From assembly GCA_028282905.1 (NCBI GenBank), contig JANQGW010000022.1, forward strand, positions 1 through 55,255: 55,255 bases of DNA. The letters are read 5' to 3'. This DNA comes from Sedimentisphaerales bacterium. Lineage in GTDB: Bacteria > Planctomycetota > Phycisphaerae > Sedimentisphaerales > Anaerohalosphaeraceae. Positions 19,771-28,531 of the stretch are shown one piece after another. Made by a program: the position numbers and the translations under genes. A model generated the notes under the pieces. That model saw only the letters and a list, made by a program, of their open reading frames with translations. It was not told where the DNA came from and searched no databases. Each line of letters opens with the position of its first letter. Position 1 is the first letter of the stretch.

Positions 19771-20911
19771 GCCTGTTCTTTGCCCGGTTCAGATACGTCA
19801 TGTCATAGGCCAGTTCACAGGCCTTTGTGGGCGCCAAGCCCTTGAGCTTTCCGGTAAATGTGCCCAGTTCATTCATCGCGACAATCCATTTATTCATGGT
19901 ACCTTGCCACTGGTCGTCCTGGACCATACTGTACCCGCTGGTCGGAATACTCATGCGTTCAACGGTTTCACTGGTGCCGATCCATCGCGTCGCCGCGGCA
20001 ACCGCTTTGTCCAGGTCAGCATTGATGATATCAGTCGCCTGCAGGAACAACACCATCATCGCCTCAATTGCAGCAGCCTTCTCCGCCATCACGGTTGTAT
20101 TACCCGCGATGCAGCAGCAGGGATGATTCAAAAAATTCCCCGGCGGCAAATCTTCCAGATCAGAGACGATTTTACCCATTTTTTTCTCAACCGCAATAGA
20201 CGGGAACGGATTATTTCCAACATACCCGTCAACGAGGTCACCGGAAAGGGCGGTATTCAGCTTGCCGCCGCCTTTGGTGTTAATCAGATGCACTTTGACA
20301 TCGGTTTTGCTCGGATCCTGGCTGAATGTGATGCCTTCGTGTCGCAAAGCATCTTCAAAGACCAGCTTGGCGACCGCTTTCGGGCTTTTGTAGCCGATGC
20401 GAAGCGGTTTTTCGGCGGCCCTGGCGGCTTTCACGAAGTCTTTCCATGTGTTTACTGGGCTATCCGGCTTAACCACAAACATATCACCCTTCGAGTGCAG
20501 CGGGCTGATAAGTTTCACCGGGGCGCCGCTGTCTGCGGACGCAACGACTGCTGCGACACCGCCAAAGCCCATGTCAATCACGCCCTGAGCCAGTGCAGCG
20601 GGCATTTTCGAACCGCCGCCGACCTTGACGATTTCCACATCGGCGATTTTCTGCTGATTGTCAAATAACTCATAGAACTTTTTGTCCTCGACTTTTTTCA
20701 GTGTCACGCCGCCGCCGGTAAGCGTGTCGGCATTATCACAGGCCACAAACAGCGCCAAGTGATGGTCGTGTCCGACATGACCGACTTTCAACGTGACTGG
20801 CTTAACCGGTTTAACCGGCGGTGTGTTCTGCTCCGGCTCCGGAGGAGGCGCTTTCCGGCAGCCGCCGATAAACAAAGCTGCTGCCAGTAATAGGAGTAAT
20901 AATCGTTTCAT
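19751..20911 (-). CDS. Substrate-binding lipoprotein of ABC importer (NMT1/SsuA-like), with His- and Cys-rich patches
   Basis: 386 residues. The lipobox in A-L-F-I-G-G-C-R-K is followed by a Pro-rich linker, so the protein is membrane-anchored and faces the periplasm. The fold is type II periplasmic binding protein of the NMT1/SsuA kind: V-I-D-M-G-F-G-G-V-A-A-V-V, G-A-P-V-K-L-I-S-P-L-H and G-D-L-V-D-G-Y-V-G-N-N-P-F. Unusual features are G-H-V-G-H-D-H-H-L-A near the start of the mature domain and N-H-P-C-C-C-I-A-G-N in the middle; four histidines and three adjacent cysteines at a binding site hint at metal, selenium or sulfur ligands. It lies between a beta-barrel gene and the permease. Substrate unknown. 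Confidence 0.85.
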   Translation of the reverse strand: MKRLLLLLLAAALFIGGCRKAPPPEPEQNTPPVKPVKPVTLKVGHVGHDHHLALFVACDNADTLTGGGVTLKKVEDKKFYELFDNQQKIADVEIVKVGGGSKMPAALAQGVIDMGFGGVAAVVASADSGAPVKLISPLHSKGDMFVVKPDSPVNTWKDFVKAARAAEKPLRIGYKSPKAVAKLVFEDALRHEGITFSQDPSKTDVKVHLINTKGGGKLNTALSGDLVDGYVGNNPFPSIAVEKKMGKIVSDLEDLPPGNFLNHPCCCIAGNTTVMAEKAAAIEAMMVLFLQATDIINADLDKAVAAATRWIGTSETVERMSIPTSGYSMVQDDQWQGTMNKWIVAMNELGTFTGKLKGLAPTKACELAYDMTYLNRAKNRLGKTDK

Positions 20912-20928
20912 TGGTTTCTCCCTTCGAA

Positions 20929-21816
20929 TTAGAAGTACTGGCTGAGTTTCAGGACCAATCCAACACGATCCCGATAGGTAAAGGTCGAATCAATGTTGAT
21001 CGGCACACCGACTTTGATCGAACCGCCTTTGCGGTATTTCCATATCACACCCGGTACGATGTCATGGGCATGGCCTTTACCTTCCTTACGGTAATAGTTG
21101 TATTCCACGGCCGGCCAGAATTTTTTGTCTGCGGTAAACAGAATCGCCGCGTTGATTTCCTCGGTGTCATTGTTGCCGTCTTGCTTGTTCCAGGTATAGC
21201 CGGGGTTCAGGTGCAGCGAAAAGTCCTTCCACGCCTTGGAAATCGACATCGTCGCCTTGTAGGCGTCATCATCGGTGCCATGGAACTTGTCCGGATCGCC
21301 GGTCGGCAGGTAATACCACAAATCCAGCGACATGGCCGGCAAATTGTTCGTTTCCTTTAAGAATCGCCATTTTTCAAAAATAAAGACATTTCCAAGGCCG
21401 CAGCTCTTATTGCGGACGCTGCCGTAGTTGAAGTTGTTGTCAATAAACGGAATACCGATGGCGATCTGGTGATCTTTGGCCCAGCCGTACTTGGCAACAA
21501 AAACATGCTTCTGGAAGTCACGCCATTCACCGTTGAGTTCGTGATGCTTGTCTTGCGTGGCTTTGGACCATCTTTCATCCGCGCTGTAATCCTGGAATTT
21601 CCAGCTCAGCAGCAGTTTACCTTCCGGCACGACCTTTGCCGACCGGGTCTTGGTGAAAAAGCTGATGCAGTACTTGCCGCACCACGGATTCAGCTCATCA
21701 ACCGTGTCGTAATTCGCCAACAAAGGCTTTTCCACAGCCTCCTTGGCCTCCTTGTCTGTCGCCATGGCAACCGATGCCAGCAACATCAAACATACCAAAG
21801 TCAGTACTTTCTTCAT
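20929..21816 (-). CDS. Outer-membrane beta-barrel channel-like protein
   Basis: 295 residues with a clean signal peptide (M-K-K-V-L-T-L-V-C-L-M-L-L-A-S-V-A-M-A). The body has alternating amphipathic strands and ends in a phenylalanine, L-K-L-S-Q-Y-F, as outer-membrane barrels do. The pattern resembles MetA-pathway phenol-degradation/transporter-type barrels of about 250-300 residues. Strand-like stretches include W-K-F-Q-D-Y-S, L-D-L-W-Y-Y-L-P-T-G-D and V-G-V-P-I-N-I-D. It is the first gene of the minus-strand unit, 17 bases before the binding protein, so it is probably the outer-membrane entry for the ABC substrate. The exact family is uncertain. Confidence 0.7.
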   Translation of the reverse strand: MKKVLTLVCLMLLASVAMATDKEAKEAVEKPLLANYDTVDELNPWCGKYCISFFTKTRSAKVVPEGKLLLSWKFQDYSADERWSKATQDKHHELNGEWRDFQKHVFVAKYGWAKDHQIAIGIPFIDNNFNYGSVRNKSCGLGNVFIFEKWRFLKETNNLPAMSLDLWYYLPTGDPDKFHGTDDDAYKATMSISKAWKDFSLHLNPGYTWNKQDGNNDTEEINAAILFTADKKFWPAVEYNYYRKEGKGHAHDIVPGVIWKYRKGGSIKVGVPINIDSTFTYRDRVGLVLKLSQYF

Positions 21817-21871
21817 GCTCTCCTGGTCCTTTCCTTTCTAATTTGTTTTTGTCATTATTTGCAGTTTTAGT

Positions 21872-21895
21872 CATTCCCGCGAAGGTGGGAATCCA
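21872..21895. repeat. Dispersed palindromic repeat, type A
   Basis: Reads CATTCCCGCGAAGGTGGGAATCCA (written in two parts: CATTCCCGCGAA, GGTGGGAATCCA). Arms ATTCCCGC and GTGGGAAT can pair. It differs by one base from the copy at 28532. Located 56 bases upstream of the channel gene. Confidence 0.75.
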
Positions 21896-21931
21896 TTTTA
21901 TTAGTATCCATCTGTGGTTCTTTGTAAGCAC

Positions 21932-21968
21932 AAAAAAAGCGGGCTAAGAATCCTGGTTCTTAACCCGC
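21932..21968 (-). terminator. Rho-independent terminator after the small E-Y-G-U-G gene
   Basis: On the minus strand a hairpin with arms GCGGGTTAAGAA and TTCTTAGCCCGC (21968-21957 and 21950-21939, one mismatch) is followed by seven T. It begins 28 bases after the TAA of the gene ending at 21997, so that small gene is a complete transcription unit. Confidence 0.82.
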
Positions 21969-21996
21969 CGATAAACGTTCAATATGTAAGAAGGAT

Positions 21997-22299
21997 TTAC
22001 ATTACAAAATCCTCCGTCAAATACCACCTGTCTTCCTGCAACACCGTAAACGGCCCGCTGCCGGTATCCACCTCAATCCGGAACCGGCCCAGGAAGTCAT
22101 TGGGTACTCGACACGAGCACCGGCAGGCTTCGCCTCACCCATACTCCATCTTGCCGGATGCTATCGTAGTAAGGGAAATAAATTTGCCGGTATTATAAAT
22201 AGGGATTTCCTGGTTAGAGGGGATGGCAGACCAAGCCTCATCGCCGCAAGTGACCGCGGCGTGTAATGCAAACAGCATGAGATTGCTTGTTTTAGTCAC
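21997..22299 (-). CDS. Small candidate selenoprotein with E-Y-G-U-G-E-A-C-R-C motif
   Basis: A 100-residue frame from GTG at 22299 to TAA at 21997 with one internal TGA (22137-22135) at residue 55. Around it the protein reads A-S-G-K-M-E-Y-G-U-G-E-A-C-R-C-S-C-R-V-P, closely matching A-S-G-Q-F-E-Y-G-U-G-G-M-C-S-Y-S-W-R-V-P of the gene at 13182. Thus it is a third family member reduced to little more than the Sec domain, with extra cysteines. An N-terminal hydrophobic stretch (N-L-M-L-F-A-L-H-A-A-V) could be a weak signal. An 8-bp hairpin follows the UGA, and a strong terminator follows the TAA. It lies between the channel/ABC/selD unit (same strand) and selA (opposite strand). The start could also be ATG at 22278. 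If UGA were a stop, neither half would make a recognisable protein. It might be a truncated remnant, but the intact SECIS and terminator argue for function. Confidence 0.72.
22103..22137 (-). promoter_or_regulatory. Candidate bacterial SECIS element
   Basis: On the minus strand, UGA at 22137-22135 is followed by arms GGTGCTCG (22121-22114) and CGAGTACC (22110-22103): eight pairs with one G-U. Loop TGT lies at +22 to +24, the same offset as the elements at 7350 and 14388. Confidence 0.75.
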
Positions 22300-22496
22300 A
22301 ATTACCCCACTACCTGAGTTTCTACCTTCTAAGACGCGCCTTGCAGCAAATTGTTACACGTTTTTGACATTTTTACAAGTTTTTTTGCGGGATTTCATCG
22401 ACAATTAGCCGGAATTGACTTGGTGCTTGCTTTTTGGGGGCAATATTCTACAATAATTGCTCAAAATAACGTTCTTTTTAGTGAAAAGGGGCATTT

Positions 22497-23894
22497 ATGG
22501 CAGATGACAAACAGACATTACTGCGACAGATTCCGTCCGTCGATGCGGTTTTGAAGCAACTGGACAGCGAAAAAGCCGGTATTGCGCCGGAATATATCAC
22601 CAAGATCGCGCGTGACGTGATCGATCAGGTTCGCGCTGACTTCCTTTCCGATGGCAAGGCCCCAAAAGGCGACATCGCCACCCACATTGCCGGGCAAATA
22701 ACAGCCCAAATTAACAGCCTGACCAGGCCGTACTACCGCAAGGTCGTTAACGCCGCGGGCATTGTCCTGCACACCGGCCTCGGCAGGGCGGTGCTGCCGG
22801 CCGCTGCTATGACCCAGCTCCAGCAGGAAATGGCCGGCTATTCGCTCCTGCAGGTCAGCGTCGAAGACGGCAAACGCAATGCCCGCGACGGGCAGATCGA
22901 ACGAATGCTGCAATTGCTGACTGGTGCCGAGGCTGCGACCGTCGTCAACAACAACGCTGCCGCAACCGCGCTGGTACTCAACACCATCGCCGCCGGCAAA
23001 GAAGTCATCGTCTCCCGCGGCCAACTCGTCGAAATCGGTGGCTCGTTCCGCTTGCCCGATGTGATGGCCTTTAGCGGTGCCAAGCTTGTCGAAGTCGGTG
23101 CCACCAATAAGACTCACCTGCGCGATTACGAAAACGCGATTACCGAAAACACCGCCGCGATTCTCCGGGTCCATCCCAGCAACTACAAGATTCGTGGTTT
23201 CTCCAGCGAAGTCCCCCTCAAAGAGCTTGCCGACCTGGCCCACGCCAACGGCCTGACCATGTTTGACGACGTTGGGGCCGGCTCGCTGATCGATTTTACT
23301 CCGTATGGTTTTGAAAAAGAGCCGACCCTCCTTGAGGCCGTCAACGATGGCGCCGACGTGATTACCTCCAGCGGTGACAAACTTATCGGTGCTTCACAGG
23401 CGGGGATTATCCTCGGCAACGCCGACATTATTAAAAAAGTACGCAAAAATCAGTTCGCCCGCATCGTCCGCACCGACAAACTCACACTGGCGGTGCTGGA
23501 AGCAACGCTTAAACTGTTCCTCGACGGCGAAAAACCATTTGAGCAGGTGCCGACGCTGAAAATGATGCTCCGTCCGCTCGAATCCATCCGCAAACAGGCC
23601 TCGGCACTGGCAGCCAAGCTGCGAAAGGCGGGTCTTCCCTGTGAAGTGCAGATCATCGACGGTTTCGCCCAGGCCGGCAGCGGTTCCTTCCCGGATCAGA
23701 ACCTGCCGACCAAGCTGATCTCGATTGACACGCAGGCCATGACCGGTGTTGCCCTGTCAAACCGTCTGCGGCACCATACTGTGCCGATTTTCGCCCGCAT
23801 TCAGGACGAAAAGGTCTGTTTCGACCCGCGCACGCTGCTGGCCGGTGATGACAAAATTATTCTTGAAGCCCTCACTGAGATTTTAGGTGCATAG
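22497..23894 (+). CDS. selA: L-seryl-tRNA(Sec) selenium transferase
   Basis: 465 residues, the usual length for SelA, a PLP-dependent enzyme that converts seryl-tRNA-Sec to selenocysteinyl-tRNA-Sec with selenophosphate. Seen: N-terminal helical domain with [34 protein letters not shown]; and the PLP lysine in [16 protein letters not shown]. The start ATG at 22497 has GGGG eight bases upstream. The TAG stop directly abuts the ATG of selB, so the two are cotranscribed and probably coupled. A partner set (tRNA-Sec, selD) is on the opposite strand 4-6 kb to the left. Confidence 0.97.
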   Translation: MADDKQTLLRQIPSVDAVLKQLDSEKAGIAPEYITKIARDVIDQVRADFLSDGKAPKGDIATHIAGQITAQINSLTRPYYRKVVNAAGIVLHTGLGRAVLPAAAMTQLQQEMAGYSLLQVSVEDGKRNARDGQIERMLQLLTGAEAATVVNNNAAATALVLNTIAAGKEVIVSRGQLVEIGGSFRLPDVMAFSGAKLVEVGATNKTHLRDYENAITENTAAILRVHPSNYKIRGFSSEVPLKELADLAHANGLTMFDDVGAGSLIDFTPYGFEKEPTLLEAVNDGADVITSSGDKLIGASQAGIILGNADIIKKVRKNQFARIVRTDKLTLAVLEATLKLFLDGEKPFEQVPTLKMMLRPLESIRKQASALAAKLRKAGLPCEVQIIDGFAQAGSGSFPDQNLPTKLISIDTQAMTGVALSNRLRHHTVPIFARIQDEKVCFDPRTLLAGDDKIILEALTEILGA

Positions 23895-25817
23895 ATGACT
23901 GACAAAAACGCCTCGCAAATCAACATTACCCTCGGCACCGCTGGCCACATCGACCACGGCAAAACCGCCCTGATAAAACTGCTGACCGGCTGTGAAACCG
24001 ACAGGCTCCGCCAGGAAAAAGAACGCGGCATGAGTATCGAATTGGGATTTGCCCCGTGCCAGCTCGGTGATCTCGAAGTCGGTATCGTCGATGTTCCCGG
24101 CCATGAAAATTTCGTCAAGACCATGGTCGCCGGCGCCACCGGCATCGACGGTGTCATCTTCGTTGTCGCCGCCGATGACAGTATCATGCCCCAGACCCGC
24201 GAGCATCTGGATATTTTAACTCTGCTGGGTGTTCGCCACGGCATGGTGGCCCTGACCAAAATCGACCTGGTCAGCCCCGAACGCGTCGAAACCGTCGTTG
24301 ACCAATTGAAAACCTTCCTGCAGGGCACCTTTCTGCAGGATGCTCCCATCTGCCCGATGTCCAGCATTACCGGCGCCGGTTTTGATGGGTTTTATACTTC
24401 GCTGAAATCTATGATCGGCACAATTCAGCCGCGCAGCACCGAAGGCATTTTCCGTCAGCCGGTGGAGCGGACTTTTTCCGTCAAGGGCTTTGGCACGGTG
24501 ATCAGCGGCATCCCCGCAAGCGGCGCTGCAAAAGTCGGCGACGAGTTTACCCTGCTGCCCACCGGCGGCAAAAGCCGTATCAAGGCCATTCAGGTGTACG
24601 GCCACGATGCCGACCCCGTCCAGTCCGGCCAGTGCGCCGCCCTGAACCTGCCGCAGCTGGATTACAAAGGCGTTGATCGCGGCCACGTCCTGACCGATGC
24701 CAGTTACTTCCAGCCGGCCCGCTGGTTTCTCGGCACGCTGAAAATGCTGCCCGGCGAGACAACTCCGCTCAAAAACGGCGCCAAGCTGAAATTTCACACC
24801 GGCACCACCGAAACAACAGCGACGGTTTACCTGACCGAATCCGATGTGGCGGTTGCCACCGACGAAACATTCGTCCAGATACGAACTGATCACCCGGTCG
24901 TTGCCGGCCCGCGCGATCGCTATATTCTTCGCGGCTTAAGCCCCGTCCAGACCATCGCCGGCGGCATGATTATCGAAGCGTCCGGCCGCCGACTCAAGCG
25001 CACGCAAAAGGGCCTGCTGGACGATCTTCGCCGCCGAAGCGAAGCAGTCCGGGATAATGCCGCTTTTGTCGAGTATGCCATCGAAAACGCCTCGGACAAA
25101 GCCGCAAAAGTCAAAGATATTTCCATTCGCGTCAAGCTCCAGCCGGAAAAAGTCAAAGCTATTTGTGAAAATCTCACTTCCGAAAAACGGATTTCAGCGT
25201 TGACCGGCGAGTGGTATATCCACAACTCTACATTACAGCAAGTATCCGAGTCACTGCTGAAGCTCGTCGAGCAGTTCCATACGGCCAACCCTCAAAGTCC
25301 CGGCATTGCCAAAGAACAACTGCTCGATGACAGCGGCTTAAAGAAGCAAATCTTCGACGGTGTTTTTTCATTGCTGCTTGACAGCAAAAAAGTTCTCCCT
25401 CGCAAGGACCGCATCGCACTGCCGGCTCACAGCGAACAGTTCGACCCGGCCCAGCAAGCACTGCTTGAAAAAACTGAAGCTCTCTTTATAGATCAACTGT
25501 TTAAACCTCCAAAGGTTGATGACTTGTCGTCCCTGCTGCGGTGCAGCGTCAAAGAAGTCAATGCGACCGTCAAAATTCTCACCGAACAGCAGCGCCTCAT
25601 CCGCGTCGATGCCAAGATGATCTTTCACACCGACGCCGTCGAAGAAGCCAAACGCTGCATTACCGACCACGTCAACGGCGAAGGTGCAGGCCGCCTCGAA
25701 AGTGTGGACTTCAAATACCTTGTCGACACCACGCGAAAATTCGCACTGCCATTGCTCGACTACATGGACAAAATCGGCCACACCCGCCGCGTCGGCAACA
25801 CCCGATACCTGAAATAA
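23895..25817 (+). CDS. selB: Selenocysteine-specific elongation factor
   Basis: 640 residues; GTPase that carries selenocysteinyl-tRNA to the ribosome and binds the SECIS hairpin with its C-terminal winged-helix domains. G1 is [13 protein letters not shown]3 [12 protein letters not shown], and G4 T-K-I-D. Domains II-III follow ([17 protein letters not shown]), then about 250 residues of winged-helix repeats ending [17 protein letters not shown], the typical RNA-binding end. It directly follows selA. Presence of the full-length C terminus supports working UGA recoding by SECIS in this organism. Confidence 0.97.
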   Translation: MTDKNASQINITLGTAGHIDHGKTALIKLLTGCETDRLRQEKERGMSIELGFAPCQLGDLEVGIVDVPGHENFVKTMVAGATGIDGVIFVVAADDSIMPQTREHLDILTLLGVRHGMVALTKIDLVSPERVETVVDQLKTFLQGTFLQDAPICPMSSITGAGFDGFYTSLKSMIGTIQPRSTEGIFRQPVERTFSVKGFGTVISGIPASGAAKVGDEFTLLPTGGKSRIKAIQVYGHDADPVQSGQCAALNLPQLDYKGVDRGHVLTDASYFQPARWFLGTLKMLPGETTPLKNGAKLKFHTGTTETTATVYLTESDVAVATDETFVQIRTDHPVVAGPRDRYILRGLSPVQTIAGGMIIEASGRRLKRTQKGLLDDLRRRSEAVRDNAAFVEYAIENASDKAAKVKDISIRVKLQPEKVKAICENLTSEKRISALTGEWYIHNSTLQQVSESLLKLVEQFHTANPQSPGIAKEQLLDDSGLKKQIFDGVFSLLLDSKKVLPRKDRIALPAHSEQFDPAQQALLEKTEALFIDQLFKPPKVDDLSSLLRCSVKEVNATVKILTEQQRLIRVDAKMIFHTDAVEEAKRCITDHVNGEGAGRLESVDFKYLVDTTRKFALPLLDYMDKIGHTRRVGNTRYLK

Positions 25818-25859
25818 CGGTTTAACGAGAAATACCCGGATATATAAAAGGAAGTCGTA

Positions 25860-26774
25860 ATGTTCCGAAGTGTCACTCAAAATGTAATTGTAGTCATATT
25901 GCTGACCGTGACAATCTCCGGCTGCAGCTCTTTCTTTTGCAGTGAGCCTTACACGGAAATTTCGGTTTCGGAACCGACACGTGATATAGTTGAGAAGTTC
26001 GATCTCTCACCACATTATCAAAAATGTGTCATGTACCGCGGTCTGCCGATTGTCAGTTCAGAAAAGGTCAATGACTTCGCCTTAAAAGAAGCCCATTTCC
26101 TGATCGGTCAAATGACATCGAATATCCCCGAGGTTATTGATGTCATGGCGGAAAATAAAGTACGCGTGGTTGTCATGTCTCATGAAGAATTGACAACCAG
26201 TATTCCGGAACACAGTGGCCTGACACCGCCGAAATATTGGGACAGAAGGGCACGCGGCTTAGGTGCCATTCCCGAACTGCCTGCGACGAGTTGCGGCGAG
26301 GAAAACCTGCTGGATTTCCCCGGAGACCCCTATCCAAATGAAAATGTCCTGATTCACGAATTCGCCCATTCGATTCACCTGACGGGGCTGAATATGATGG
26401 ATGAAACGTTTGATGCCCGACTGACAAAAATATACCAGCAGGCTGTTGACAAGGGCTTATGGAAGGGCACCTATGCCGGCAGCAACAAACTGGAATATTT
26501 CGCCATGGGCACACAATCGTGGTTCCATGCGAATCGGGAAAATGACGATTACCACAATCATGTCAACACACAGGCTGAGTTAATCGCCTATGACCCGGAC
26601 CTGGCAAAACTGGTGCGGGATATCTATGGTGAAACCGATTGGCACTATCAAAAGCCCGCCAAACGCAATCGATGCCAAAGACGACACCTCAAAGGATACA
26701 ATCCGAAAACAGCGCCTCATTTCACATGGCCAAAAGAGTTGCAGGCCGGCTACGAGCAGTTTGAGAAAAAATAA
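25860..26774 (+). CDS. Zinc metalloprotease-like lipoprotein
   Basis: 304 residues. The lipobox T-I-S-G-C-S-S (Cys22) marks a lipoprotein. Zinc motif H-E-F-A-H-S-I-H is at residues 166-173, with a downstream glutamate in K-L-E-Y-F-A-M-G-T-Q-S-W-F (about 220) as a likely third ligand, giving a gluzincin-like arrangement. The sequence before it has P-K-Y-W-D-R-R-A-R-G-L-G and a cysteine pair. The general plan is reminiscent of anthrax lethal factor-like/ATLF-type peptidase domains; the substrate is unknown. The start ATG at 25860 follows AAAGGAAG. It lies 42 bases after selB on the same strand with no clear terminator between, so it may be read through from selAB, but nothing links it to selenium. 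Confidence 0.75.
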   Translation: MFRSVTQNVIVVILLTVTISGCSSFFCSEPYTEISVSEPTRDIVEKFDLSPHYQKCVMYRGLPIVSSEKVNDFALKEAHFLIGQMTSNIPEVIDVMAENKVRVVVMSHEELTTSIPEHSGLTPPKYWDRRARGLGAIPELPATSCGEENLLDFPGDPYPNENVLIHEFAHSIHLTGLNMMDETFDARLTKIYQQAVDKGLWKGTYAGSNKLEYFAMGTQSWFHANRENDDYHNHVNTQAELIAYDPDLAKLVRDIYGETDWHYQKPAKRNRCQRRHLKGYNPKTAPHFTWPKELQAGYEQFEKK

Positions 26775-26865
26775 CGGGGTGTCCGATATCATTTTGCTTT
26801 ATAAAAGTGTAATATTTCCAACCTGATTGCGTATAACATTACAAACACGGAAATTTTCTAAAAAT

Positions 26866-27894
26866 ATGCAATCGACGGACGAAAAAAAACGAATATTATA
26901 CCTGGATATCGCGAAGGGATTTGCGATTCTGTTCATGTTTGCCCAGCACTGCATACTGGTCCATGAAGTTGATGCCGGCGAAGGCGATAATATACTGGCG
27001 GGTCTTTTCTGCCTGCTTGGCACCGCGCCGGCGGCGCCTGTATTTATGGTGATTATGGGCGTTTTCGTCATGGCATCAAAGGCCCCTGTGAAGCAGATTA
27101 TTTACCGGGGCATTAGATTAATTGCCCTCGGCTATCTTCTGAACATCCTCCGGTTTCCCCTGTTCATTGCCATTGCTAACAATGAAGACGCTGCTTCGAT
27201 TGTGAGAGAAACGCTGTTAAATATGTTTACAACGGTTGATATTCTGCAATTAGCCGGTCTTTCGGTCATCACCGGTGCTTTGATAAAAAATGCCATGTCC
27301 CGAAAAATCGTTCCCGCCTGTATGATGATGACAATAATATTGGTGTCCCCGTTCCTCTGGGGCAGGCTCGAAGGCAATTTTCCGGCGTCGATACTGTGGG
27401 GGACGGATGAGTGGATTGCGTTTCCGTTCTTTCCGTGGGTGGTTTATCCGCTGTTGGGAATGTATTTAAAGCCTTATCTTCTGGACGGCATCGAACATAA
27501 AAAGATGCGACGACGAATCAATTTTATTGGTCTCGGCTGCCTGTTATTTGGGATAGTGACATTTGATTTGTTTCCCTTGGGCGATTACAGCCGCAGCGGC
27601 GCCGCAGTTCATGGTCTGATTATCGGGTTTGTCCTCTTGTGGCTCAATACCTGTCATTGGATGGCCCGAAAATTTCAGGCAAATAACAGAATTTTTAACC
27701 TACTGAGCTTTTGGAGCCGGCAGATTACCGTCATGTACGTGGTGCAGTGGATACTGTTTGCCTGGAGCGTGTTTATCTTCGGCGCAAACCAACAAAACGC
27801 CTATGTCGCGGCAATCATCGGCATGGCAGTCCTGCTCTTGTCGCACACAATCACTAAAAGTCAACGAGTCAGAAAACTGTTCGTCTGGATATAA
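26866..27894 (+). CDS. Polytopic membrane protein, acyltransferase 3/heparan N-acetyltransferase-like
   Basis: About 342 residues with some ten membrane helices. The first helix begins R-I-L-Y-L-D-I-A-K-G-F-A-I-L-F-M, the Y-x-D-x-x-K/R-G hallmark seen in acyltransferase 3/OpgC and DUF1624-type membrane proteins. F-A-Q-H-C supplies a conserved-position histidine. The ATG at 26866 is chosen because it starts just before the conserved motif; the longer frame from 26827 adds a short polar lead. It may acylate a cell-surface sugar or lipid. The neighbours are unrelated, and an independent promoter is likely in the AT-rich 90 bases upstream. Confidence 0.72.
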   Translation: MQSTDEKKRILYLDIAKGFAILFMFAQHCILVHEVDAGEGDNILAGLFCLLGTAPAAPVFMVIMGVFVMASKAPVKQIIYRGIRLIALGYLLNILRFPLFIAIANNEDAASIVRETLLNMFTTVDILQLAGLSVITGALIKNAMSRKIVPACMMMTIILVSPFLWGRLEGNFPASILWGTDEWIAFPFFPWVVYPLLGMYLKPYLLDGIEHKKMRRRINFIGLGCLLFGIVTFDLFPLGDYSRSGAAVHGLIIGFVLLWLNTCHWMARKFQANNRIFNLLSFWSRQITVMYVVQWILFAWSVFIFGANQQNAYVAAIIGMAVLLLSHTITKSQRVRKLFVWI

Positions 27895-27991
27895 ATTTCA
27901 AAAAATCATATCATCCGCATCACGTTTTTGATAATATTATTGGTGACAATTTGTGGCTCAACAATGAGACGCTTTATCTGAAAGGCCCATT

Positions 27992-28249
27992 ATGCAATTT
28001 GGAAAAATTTCAGCGACCTTACTTGGGTCCGCAGCCGGTTTATTTGTGTTATCGCTTGTTCTTCCGGGGTGAGGCAATCCCATCGCGATGCTTGTAGCAT
28101 TGCTAATGTTGGCGTGTATGCCGCTGGCGGTTATTTTTGGCATAGTCGGTATTGTAGTTGACCGACCCAAAACACTTGCGGTTACGATGACCATCCTGTC
28201 AATTTCAGCAGTTGTATTATTTTTTATGATGGTTGCCTTAGATTGCTGA
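27992..28249 (+). CDS. Small membrane protein, candidate selenoprotein (Sec27)
   Basis: An 85-residue frame from ATG at 27992 (AAAGG six bases upstream) to TGA at 28247-28249, interrupted only by TGA at 28070-28072. Read as Sec27 the sequence is L-V-L-P-G-U-G-N-P-I-A-M, in a loop between two hydrophobic helices. The total is three membrane helices, with a polar turn V-V-D-R-P-K-T between helices two and three, and a C-terminal D-C. The whole frame has the style of the small planctomycete membrane proteins with G-x-x-G-L-V-x-D-R-x-K-x-L-A. A 7-bp hairpin with a 5-base loop follows the UGA at SECIS distance, and a strong terminator follows the gene. Cys42 and Cys85 could partner the selenol. 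Alternatives are a nonsense-mutated pseudogene or a 26-codon peptide. Confidence 0.6.
28070..28103 (+). promoter_or_regulatory. Candidate bacterial SECIS element
   Basis: UGA at 28070-28072. Arms GCGATGC (28085-28091) and GCATTGC (28097-28103) form seven pairs with one G-U, around loop TTGTA (+20 to +24). The 3' arm occupies +25 to +31, exactly as in the elements at 7350 and 14388. Confidence 0.6.
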
Positions 28250-28301
28250 ATATTCAACGTCCTTGACTCATCAGGAGCCAGCAGGAAAAAATATTGCACC
28301 T

Positions 28302-28347
28302 AAAAGGGAATTTCTATCGGAACATTCCGATAAGAGTTCCCTTTTTT
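28302..28347 (+). terminator. Rho-independent terminator after the small UGA gene
   Basis: A long hairpin: AAAAGGGAA pairs with TTCCCTTTT, and within it TATCGGAA pairs with TTCCGATA. It ends in a run of six T, 53 bases after the end of the gene at 28249. Confidence 0.85.
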
Positions 28348-28531
28348 GCGTATTTTTGCATTTTCGACAAAATTCTCCAGAATAACTCGCCTTGACCCCT
28401 GTTTGTTACTATGAAAAATGCCGGTTCTCTGCTATGATAAAAGGTGAGCGGGGGACTTGATGAAAAGAACGAAACCTCTCTTAAACACCGGCCCCGGCTC
28501 AAATGGATTGCCGTTTTTTTTTGTGTAGTAT

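Noticed and set aside
6189..28249. Genome-wide reassignment of UGA to Gly or Trp
   Set aside because: Many genes here end properly at UGA (sigma factor ATGA overlap, ABC ATPase GTGA overlap, gspE, gspI), and tRNA-Sec with selA, selB and selD is present, so Sec is the simpler reading.
27958..28299. 113-codon minus-strand frame over the small UGA membrane gene
   Set aside because: It has low-complexity polar content without domains. The opposite strand has a ribosome binding site, membrane helices and a terminator in the right direction.
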